A DNA stretch of 7,620 bases, from the NCBI GenBank assembly GCA_050258235.1, contig JBLMYK010000081.1, forward strand, positions 1 through 7,620, read 5' to 3'. The translations under genes were made by a program, and so were the position numbers. Origin of the DNA: JAKOQB01 sp050258235. GTDB taxonomy: Bacteria > Pseudomonadota > Gammaproteobacteria > Burkholderiales > Burkholderiaceae_F. Positions 1 to 4,967 of this stretch are shown piece by piece (within the stretch, counting starts at the first letter, position 1; every line of letters begins with the position of its first letter). The notes under the pieces are model-generated. The model saw only the letters and a list, made by a program, of their open reading frames with translations. It did not search any database and was not told the DNA's origin.

Positions 1-110
1 TACGCAGCGCTGCCGGCGGCCGCGCTCGGCCGCGGCGCGATCCGGTGGCATTGCGACACTGCGCGGGCTGCGACAATCCGGTTCGTCGGCAATGCACCGC
101 CGTCGCATCG
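1..110. other. Segment upstream of the transporter; possible 3' end of a preceding gene
   Basis: Reading frame 1 is open from the window edge to a TGA at 112-114. That stop would overlap the ATG of the transporter at 111-113 as ATGA, a common arrangement for translationally coupled genes. The first 16 codons are almost all G/C in the third position, but this bias fades further on. The other two + frames are also open here, so openness alone means little in such GC-rich DNA. I recognise no protein family in the roughly 37 residues. No convincing promoter or terminator is visible. Confidence 0.2.
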
Positions 111-1724
111 ATGAACGAGACCGCATCCCCTGTTGCATCGGAAGAACCGCCGTCGGCCTGGGCGCCGATGCGCCGGCCGGTGTTCCGCATGCTGTGGGTT
201 ACGTGGCTGACGTCCAACATCTGCATGTCGATGAACGACGTTGCCGCCGCGTGGACGATGACGTCGCTGTCCAGTTCGCCGGTGATGATTGCGCTGGTGC
301 AGTCGGCGTCGGCTGCGCCGGTGTTCCTGCTCGGACTGCCCAGCGGCGCGCTGTCCGACATCCTCGATCGGCGCCACTACTACTTCGCCACCCAGTGCTG
401 GGTTGCCTTCAATGCGAGCGTGCTGTTCGTCACGATCTTCGGCGGCTGGCTGACCGCGCCGCTGCTGCTCGCTCTGACCTTCGCCAACGGCGTCGGCATG
501 GCGATGCGCTGGCCGGTGTATTCGGCGATCGTTCCCGAGCTGGTGCCGCGGCAGGAGCTGCACGCCGCAATCGGCCTGAACGGGATCGCGATGAACGCGT
601 CGCGCGTGATCGGTCCCGTGATTGCCGGCGCGTTGCTCGCGAGCCTGGGCGGCGAGTGGGTGTTTGCGCTGAACGCGGTGCTGTCGGTCGTGGCGGCATT
701 CGTGATCCTGCGCTGGCGCTCCGAGCCGCGGCTGAGCATGCTGCCGGGCGAACGCTTCTTCGGCGCGATGCGCGTCGGACTGCAGTACGTGGTTCAATCG
801 CGACCGATGCGGGTCGCGCTGCTGCGGATCGGCATCTTCTTCCTGCAGTCCACCGCGCTGCTGGCGCTGCTGCCGCTGGTGGCAAAGCACATGCTCGATG
901 GCGGTGCCGGCGCCTACACGGTGCTGCTGGCGTCGCTGGGTCTCGGCGCGATCTGCGTGGTGCTCGTCCTGCCACAGCTGCGACGGCGCATGTCGCGGCC
1001 GCAGCTGCTGCGCGACGGCACGCTGCTGCAGGCGGCGGCGATGATCGTGGTCGGCCTGGCAACGAATCTCTGGATCGCCGTGCCGGCGATGTTCGTCGCC
1101 GGCGCCGCGTGGCTCGCAGTCGTCAACACGCTGACCGTATCGGCGCAACTGGTGCTGCCGAACTGGGTGCGGGCGCGCGGCATGTCGATCTACCAGATGG
1201 TGCTGATGGGCGCGTCGGCCGCGAGCGCGGCCGTATGGGGATACGTCGCCAGCGTGACCGATGTCGGCATCAGCCTCCTCGCCGCTGCGGCGGCCGGGGT
1301 CGCCGGACTCATCGCGACCCGACGCCTGCATGGCGCGCTGGAGGAAACGATCGATCTCACGCCGACACGCTACCTGGCGGAGCCGGTGCCGGCGATCCCG
1401 GTCGAACACGAGCAGGGTCCGGTGATGGTCACGATCGAATACAAGATCGACCCGGCGCGCTATGACGAGTTCGCCGCGGTGATGCACGAGTCGCGCGCCA
1501 ACCGGCTGCAGAAGGGAGCGCTGTCGTGGGGCTTCTTCCAGGACACGGAGGATGCGAGCCGCTACATCGAGTACTTTCTCGACGAATCCTGGGCCGAGCA
1601 TCTGCGCCGCTTCGAGCGCATGACCGCCGCCGATCGCGAACTGCGCGAGCGCCGCAATGCGTTCGACGTGCGCACGGACGGGCCGCGCGTGTCGCGGTTC
1701 GTCGCGAAATCGATGAAGCGCTGA
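111..1724 (+). CDS. MFS_3 (EntS-like) efflux transporter with C-terminal ferredoxin-like domain
   Basis: A 537-residue inner-membrane protein of the major facilitator superfamily, in the MFS_3 branch (formerly DUF894) that includes the enterobactin exporter EntS. By family it should export a small molecule using the proton gradient; the substrate cannot be read from sequence. Residues about 24-405 are a run of hydrophobic segments. A motif-A-like loop, GALSDILDRR (79-88), lies between early helices, and RVIGPVIAG (165-173) resembles the antiporter motif. A long loop at about 202-232 separates the two halves. Residues about 436-532 form a soluble domain beginning GPVMVTIEYKIDP and containing ESWAEHLRRFER, as in many MFS_3 proteins. 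It resembles the dimeric alpha-beta barrel of antibiotic-biosynthesis monooxygenases. I chose ATG 111 because a GTG at 45 would add 22 Cys/Arg-rich residues unlike the family. No strong ribosome site precedes it. Length is normal for the fused form. Confidence 0.88.
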   Translation: MNETASPVASEEPPSAWAPMRRPVFRMLWVTWLTSNICMSMNDVAAAWTMTSLSSSPVMIALVQSASAAPVFLLGLPSGALSDILDRRHYYFATQCWVAFNASVLFVTIFGGWLTAPLLLALTFANGVGMAMRWPVYSAIVPELVPRQELHAAIGLNGIAMNASRVIGPVIAGALLASLGGEWVFALNAVLSVVAAFVILRWRSEPRLSMLPGERFFGAMRVGLQYVVQSRPMRVALLRIGIFFLQSTALLALLPLVAKHMLDGGAGAYTVLLASLGLGAICVVLVLPQLRRRMSRPQLLRDGTLLQAAAMIVVGLATNLWIAVPAMFVAGAAWLAVVNTLTVSAQLVLPNWVRARGMSIYQMVLMGASAASAAVWGYVASVTDVGISLLAAAAAGVAGLIATRRLHGALEETIDLTPTRYLAEPVPAIPVEHEQGPVMVTIEYKIDPARYDEFAAVMHESRANRLQKGALSWGFFQDTEDASRYIEYFLDESWAEHLRRFERMTAADRELRERRNAFDVRTDGPRVSRFVAKSMKR

Positions 1725-1794
1725 TGCGTCAGCGGGCAGAGCGGCCGCGCAGCATTGCGCCGCGCGCGCGTCCGGGAATTCCATTAAGCAGACG

Positions 1795-1837
1795 CGGATA
1801 TTGCGCTCTGACGGTGCAGTGCGGGAGCTAATATCCG
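1795..1837 (+). promoter_or_regulatory. Inverted repeat with possible -10 element upstream of the histidine kinase gene
   Basis: Two perfect 8-base arms, CGGATATT (1795-1802) and AATATCCG (1830-1837), face each other across 27 bases in the 131-base gap before the kinase gene. TAATAT at 1829-1834 sits in the right arm and could be a -10 element (4 of 6 matches to TATAAT) in otherwise GC-rich DNA, about 20-30 bases before the kinase start. No good -35 is present, so the promoter may depend on an activator. The symmetric arms could be an operator. Both readings are inference. Confidence 0.3.
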
Positions 1838-1855
1838 GCGCAGTTCCGGTCTCGC

Positions 1856-3415
1856 GTGTCGCTCATGGTTGAAAAGCGGATTCGACGCGATCCTGCCGCG
1901 ACGAAGGCGAGAAAGAGTCGAGTTCGCAAGGACGAAACGCGGCTCGATGCCATCGTCCTGTCGGCGATGGACGCCATCATCACGATCGACGCCGAGGGGC
2001 GGATCGTACTGTTCAATGCTGCCGCCGAGAAGCTGTTTCGGTGCAAGGCGGACGAGGCGATCGGCGCACCGCTGGATCGTTTCATCCCGGAGCGTTTTCG
2101 CGCCTCGCACCGCGCGCACATCGAACAGTTCATTCGCACCGGCGAGACTTCGCGGCGGATGGGCCTGCAAAGGGCACTGGCGGGACTGCGCACGGATGGC
2201 GAGGAGTTCCCGATCGAGGCGTCGATCTCGCAGGCAACGGTCGGCGGCAGGCTGCTGCTCACCGTGATCCTGCGCGACATCACGCAGCGGGTGAAGGCGG
2301 AGCAGGATCTCCTGCGGGCACACGAGGCGCTTCGCGAGGGCGAGGCGCGGCTGGAAGCGATCGTCCGCTCCGCGATGGACGCGATCATCGCGATCGACGA
2401 GGACCAGCGGATCGTGCTGTTCAATGCGGCCGCCGAGACGATGTTCGGCTGCACGGCCGCGCAGGCGATGGGCGGCGGACTGCAGCGTTTCATTCCGGCG
2501 CGCTTTCGCGATGCGCATCACGCGCATGTCGATCGCTTCCGCCGCACCGGTGACACCGCGCGGCGGATGGGAATGCAGATGGCGCTGGCGGGGCTGCGCA
2601 GCGACGGAACCGAGTTCCCGATCGAAGCGTCGATATCGCAGGCAACCGTGGGTGGCCGGACGCTGATGACGGTGATCCTGCGCGACATCACCGAGCGCGT
2701 GAACGCGGAGCGGCAGATCCACGACGCCCACGAGGAGCTGCGCCAGCTGTCCGTCGCGATGCAGGAGGTGCGCGAAAAGGAGCGCACGCGCATTGCGCGC
2801 GAACTGCACGACGAGCTCGGACAAGCGCTCACCGCGCTGAAGATGGACGTCGACCTGCTCGGCACGATGCTTCCCGCCGGAAGGACGGATTTGCGCGAGT
2901 CCATTGCAGCGATGCGGGGCCTGCTCGATTTCACGGTCGCCACGACGCGCCGGATCTCGGCCGATCTGCGGCCGCTGGTGCTCGATGACCTGGGGCTGGC
3001 GGCCGCCGCCGAATGGCTGATGCAAAGCGTGGTGCAGCGCGCCGGGCTGCAGGGCAATCTCAGTTTCGATCCCGCCTGCGATGGGCTGGGCGAGCCGTAT
3101 GCATCGGCGCTGTTTCGCGTGATGCAGGAATCGCTGACGAACGTCGTGCGCCATGCGCAGGCGCAGCATGTCGACGTGCGAGTCGAGCGAACCGGCGACG
3201 CCGCCGTCCTCACGGTGCGCGATGATGGCGTCGGCATGGACCGCGGTGCGCCGCCGAAGCCGCGTTCCTTCGGTCTGCGCGGAATCAGCGAGCGTGTGCT
3301 GATGCTGGGCGGTGAGGTGAACCTCGCCAGCAAGCCCGGCCGCGGGGTGACGCTCGTGGCTCGGGTACCGATCGGCACGCCGGCCGCCACCGCGGCGGTC
3401 GGCGCGGGCGGCTAG
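1856..3415 (+). CDS. Soluble PAS-PAS sensor histidine kinase (NarX/DegS-type, HisKA_3)
   Basis: A 519-residue histidine kinase that should autophosphorylate and pass phosphate to the NarL-type regulator encoded next. It has no membrane segment, so it should sense a cytoplasmic signal. Domains in order: basic N-terminus (1-25); PAS1 (27-151); PAS2 (163-288), each ending in a helical linker; HisKA_3 dimerisation/phosphoacceptor helix with His318 in IARELHDELGQAL; and HATPase_c with N-box Asn429 in MQESLTNVVRHA, DDGVGMD (456-462), SFGLRGISERV (471-481) and GRGVTL (495-500). The two PAS units are very alike (about two-thirds identical by eye). Both have His at the position of the FixL haem ligand (His85, His221). 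The start may be GTG 1856 or ATG 1865, and neither has a clear Shine-Dalgarno. Kinase identity is certain; the ligand is unknown. Confidence 0.93.
   Translation: MSLMVEKRIRRDPAATKARKSRVRKDETRLDAIVLSAMDAIITIDAEGRIVLFNAAAEKLFRCKADEAIGAPLDRFIPERFRASHRAHIEQFIRTGETSRRMGLQRALAGLRTDGEEFPIEASISQATVGGRLLLTVILRDITQRVKAEQDLLRAHEALREGEARLEAIVRSAMDAIIAIDEDQRIVLFNAAAETMFGCTAAQAMGGGLQRFIPARFRDAHHAHVDRFRRTGDTARRMGMQMALAGLRSDGTEFPIEASISQATVGGRTLMTVILRDITERVNAERQIHDAHEELRQLSVAMQEVREKERTRIARELHDELGQALTALKMDVDLLGTMLPAGRTDLRESIAAMRGLLDFTVATTRRISADLRPLVLDDLGLAAAAEWLMQSVVQRAGLQGNLSFDPACDGLGEPYASALFRVMQESLTNVVRHAQAQHVDVRVERTGDAAVLTVRDDGVGMDRGAPPKPRSFGLRGISERVLMLGGEVNLASKPGRGVTLVARVPIGTPAATAAVGAGG
1934..2749 (+). repeat. 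Direct tandem duplication of a 408-base PAS-encoding unit
   Basis: Two adjacent in-frame units, 1934-2341 and 2342-2749, each encode 136 residues (27-162 and 163-298 of the kinase). They align without a gap. The match covers the PAS fold and the following helix (AHEALR against AHEELR). Several stretches are nearly identical in DNA, such as GTGATCCTGCGCGACATCAC in both, the FNAAAE segment and the EFPIEASISQATVGGR segment. Third-position changes are scattered through the rest. This shows an internal duplication rather than recruitment of two unrelated PAS domains. Confidence 0.9.
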
Positions 3416-3439
3416 GCGGGCATCCGGCGACAGGTTCGG

Positions 3440-4093
3440 GTGGCCACGCGGGTACTGATCGCCGACGACCACGCGCTGATGCGCGAGGGCCTGCGGCGCA
3501 TTCTCGACACGGATCCCTCCTTTGCGGTGGCCGGCGAAGCCGCCGACGGGCACGAGGTATTGGCCCGGGCGCGTGCGGGAGGCTTTGAGGTGCTGCTGCT
3601 CGACCTGTCGATGCCCGGCCGCAGCGGCATCGAATTGCTGAAGCAGGTGAAGACCGAGCGGCCCGAGCTGCGCGTGCTGGTGCTGTCGATGCACGACGCG
3701 CAGCAGTACGCGGTGCGCGCGATTCGCGCCGGCGCCTCGGGCTACCTGACCAAGGACGCCGCCGCCACGCAGCTGATCGATGCGCTGAAGCGGATCGCCG
3801 CCGGGTCGATCTTCATCACGCCGGATGTCGCCGAAGCGCTCGCCCTGCAGCTGCAGGCGCCGACCGAGGATCTGCCGCACAAGCGGCTTACCGACCGCGA
3901 ATACGAGGTGCTGCTGCTGCTTGCCGAGGGCGCGTCGATCACCGACATAGCGAAGCGCCTGCACCTCAGCGTGAAGACGGTGAGCACGCACAAGACGCGC
4001 ATCCTGGAGAAGATGAACGCCGAGTCGCTCGCGGACCTGGTCCGCTATGCGCTCACCCACCGCCTGATCGACTCGCCCGACCTGCCTCGGTAA
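3440..4093 (+). CDS. NarL/FixJ-family response regulator (receiver plus LuxR-type HTH)
   Basis: A 217-residue DNA-binding response regulator and the likely phosphorylation target of the kinase encoded 24 bases upstream; the two are almost certainly co-transcribed. The receiver spans about 3-120: acidic pair Asp9/Asp10, phosphoacceptor Asp55 in LLLDLSMPG, switch Ser83, and Lys105 in GYLTKDAA. The LuxR/GerE helix-turn-helix spans about 147-207, with LTDREYEVLLLLAEG and the recognition region HLSVKTVSTHKTRILEKM. Length and domain order are typical. Translation appears to begin at GTG 3440, which places the receiver at the N-terminus as usual; the ribosome site is weak, as expected if it is coupled to the kinase gene. 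Its target promoters cannot be told from sequence. The upstream gap of the kinase (autoregulation) and the 4094-4285 region are candidates. Confidence 0.95.
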   Translation: MATRVLIADDHALMREGLRRILDTDPSFAVAGEAADGHEVLARARAGGFEVLLLDLSMPGRSGIELLKQVKTERPELRVLVLSMHDAQQYAVRAIRAGASGYLTKDAAATQLIDALKRIAAGSIFITPDVAEALALQLQAPTEDLPHKRLTDREYEVLLLLAEGASITDIAKRLHLSVKTVSTHKTRILEKMNAESLADLVRYALTHRLIDSPDLPR

Positions 4094-4129
4094 AGCATTC
4101 CGAGCGGCATCGGGATTTTCCGGCTGCTG

Positions 4130-4177
4130 CGGCCGGCATCGGCCGAGGCCGAAGTCAGCCAACGCCGATGGCGGCCG
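4130..4177. repeat. GC-rich imperfect hairpin downstream of the NarL-type regulator gene
   Basis: Bases 4130-4143 pair with 4164-4177 in 13 of 14 positions (single G/G mismatch at 4136/4171), leaving a 20-base loop. It begins 37 bases after the regulator's stop codon. No T-run follows on the + strand, so it is not a canonical intrinsic terminator. It could stabilise the 3' end of the kinase-regulator transcript, attenuate read-through, or be chance in GC-rich DNA. Confidence 0.4.
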
Positions 4178-4204
4178 GCTGCGCACGCGCGCAAAGTGCC
4201 GGCC

Positions 4205-4219
4205 TTGCACCGAGTGCAA
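4205..4219. promoter_or_regulatory. Perfect palindrome TTGCAC-CGA-GTGCAA, candidate operator
   Basis: Six-base arms are perfectly symmetric around a 3-base centre. A third TTGCA follows at 4223-4227 inside CCATTGCATGG, so the core recurs three times in 23 bases. It lies in the non-coding gap 67-81 bases before the start of the small gene at 4286, where an operator would be expected. It is neither an FNR box nor a typical NarL heptamer, so the binding protein is unknown. No convincing -10/-35 pair is visible next to it. Confidence 0.35.
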
Positions 4220-4274
4220 CCATTGCATGGCCGTCAACGCGTTCCCCCATGGTTTGCGGGAGCGGACCGCCGCC

Positions 4275-4280
4275 GGGAGG
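4275..4280 (+). promoter_or_regulatory. Strong Shine-Dalgarno GGGAGG for the small reading frame
   Basis: GGGAGG ends 5 bases before ATG 4286. Of the sites in this window, only the AGGAGG at 4955-4960 is as good; most of the recognised genes have weak sites. This is the main reason for treating the 57-codon frame as real and for choosing ATG 4286 over the in-frame ATG at 4196. Confidence 0.55.
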
Positions 4281-4285
4281 TCGCG

Positions 4286-4459
4286 ATGAAATTCATATCT
4301 CTTCTGTCGCTGCTGCACGCATTGCAGGAACGAAACTGGTGGGGCTTCTGCGCCGCGATGGCCACCGATGTTCCGATGCCGGCCGGGCCGAACCTCAGGC
4401 TGCTGCGCGACGCGCCCAGCGGCATCGCCGCCACGGAGGCTGGATTCCGACATGGTTAG
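4286..4459 (+). CDS. Small hypothetical protein, 57 residues
   Basis: I do not recognise this protein. Support for it: a GGGAGG ribosome site with 5-base spacing; an ATG-AAA start followed by a few A/T-ending codons, common at real starts; then a marked run of G/C-ending codons (about three quarters overall), as in the neighbouring genes. The product starts MKFISLLSLLHALQERNWWG, which could form a short amphipathic or hydrophobic helix (residues 3-12), followed by Trp18-Trp19, one Cys (Cys22) and a Pro/Gly/Ala-rich tail. The first part is too short and interrupted for a confident membrane segment or signal peptide. The stop (4457-4459) overlaps a possible ATG at 4452 in frame with the downstream receiver gene, so coupling is possible. 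It could act as a small partner or leader peptide of the receiver/Crp-Fnr operon. That is a guess. Confidence 0.45.
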   Translation: MKFISLLSLLHALQERNWWGFCAAMATDVPMPAGPNLRLLRDAPSGIAATEAGFRHG

Positions 4460-4556
4460 GAATCTTCCTACGCGCGAATTTCCGCCGTCCCGAATGCCCG
4501 ATCAGCGGGCACCGATGGGCTTCGCGTTGCCGCACATCCATAGTGGCGGCGTGGAG

Positions 4557-4967
4557 ATGACGGTGGAAGAGGGAATGAACGTCTTCGTCGTCGATGACGC
4601 GGCGGAAATCAGGAAGCGATTGGTGGCGCTCGTACGCGGGATTCCCGGCGTTGCCGTCGTGGGCGAAGCTGATTCGGTGCGCGCGGCGCTCGACCGGTTT
4701 GCGCAACTCGACATGGACGTGATGCTGCTGGACTTTCAGCTCGGCGACGGCAGCGGGCTCGACGTGCTGGCCCGCGTCAAGGCGGAGCGTCCCGATGTGC
4801 GCGTGATCATGATCAGCAATTTCTGCACCGAGCCATATCGCCGGGCCAGCCTGACGGCCGGCGCGGAAATGTTCCTGGACAAGTCCAACGAGATCGGGCA
4901 ACTGCCCGGGCTCCTGCGCAGCTGGCTCGGCTCGCAGGGCACAGGCGCCCCAGCAGGAGGAATGTGA
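4557..4967 (+). CDS. Single-domain (CheY-like) response regulator
   Basis: A 136-residue stand-alone receiver with no output domain. Key residues are present: Asp13/Asp14 in FVVDDAAEI, phosphoacceptor Asp59 in VMLLDFQLGDGSG, switch Ser87 in MISNF, and Lys109 in FLDKSNE, so phosphorylation should be possible. Proteins of this kind act by binding a partner, as phosphate sinks, or as relay intermediates. Its most likely phosphodonor here is the PAS-PAS kinase, since no other kinase is present. The TGA stop (4965-4967) shares a base with the ATG of the Crp/Fnr gene, and the last codons (Gly-Gly-Met) contain that gene's ribosome site. The start is uncertain: ATG 4557 gives a normal-length protein, ATG 4575 is closer to the fold, and ATG 4452 would add 35 residues while overlapping the small upstream gene. 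None has a well-placed Shine-Dalgarno. Confidence 0.85.
   Translation: MTVEEGMNVFVVDDAAEIRKRLVALVRGIPGVAVVGEADSVRAALDRFAQLDMDVMLLDFQLGDGSGLDVLARVKAERPDVRVIMISNFCTEPYRRASLTAGAEMFLDKSNEIGQLPGLLRSWLGSQGTGAPAGGM
4955..4960 (+). promoter_or_regulatory. Shine-Dalgarno AGGAGG that sets the Crp/Fnr start
   Basis: A full AGGAGG lies inside the last codons of the receiver gene, 6 bases before ATG 4967. It favours ATG 4967 over GTG 4964, for which the spacing would be only 3 bases. The stop and start overlap as TGATG, so ribosomes finishing the receiver gene could restart directly on the regulator gene. Confidence 0.8.

Noticed and set aside
44..62. TGGCA followed by TGC, as a sigma-54 promoter before the transporter
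   Set aside because: The GG to GC spacing is 12 bases, not the required 10.
45..110. GTG 45 as the transporter start
   Set aside because: It would add 22 residues rich in Cys and Arg with no resemblance to MFS_3 N-termini; ATG 111 gives the usual short leader before the first helix.
1775..1782. GGAATTCC palindrome in the transporter-kinase gap
   Set aside because: Eight bases with no surrounding symmetry or partner; likely chance.
1784..4453. Antisense open frame of 889 codons opposite the kinase and NarL-type regulator genes
   Set aside because: Its product is a low-complexity His/Arg/Gln/Ala-rich string with no recognisable domain, and its repeats mirror the PAS duplication on the other strand. 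Long antisense frames are expected opposite GC-rich genes with strong third-position bias, and the + strand genes have clear catalytic motifs.
4094..4556. FNR-type boxes (TTGAT-N4-ATCAA) in the gaps of the cluster
   Set aside because: I looked in the gaps at 1725-1855, 4094-4556 and 5849-5982 and found no convincing match, so autoregulation by the Crp/Fnr protein through such a box is not supported here.
4168..4560. + strand open frame of 130 codons overlapping the small gene and the receiver start
   Set aside because: No ribosome site, no recognisable protein, and it runs out of frame through the better supported small frame and into the receiver gene.
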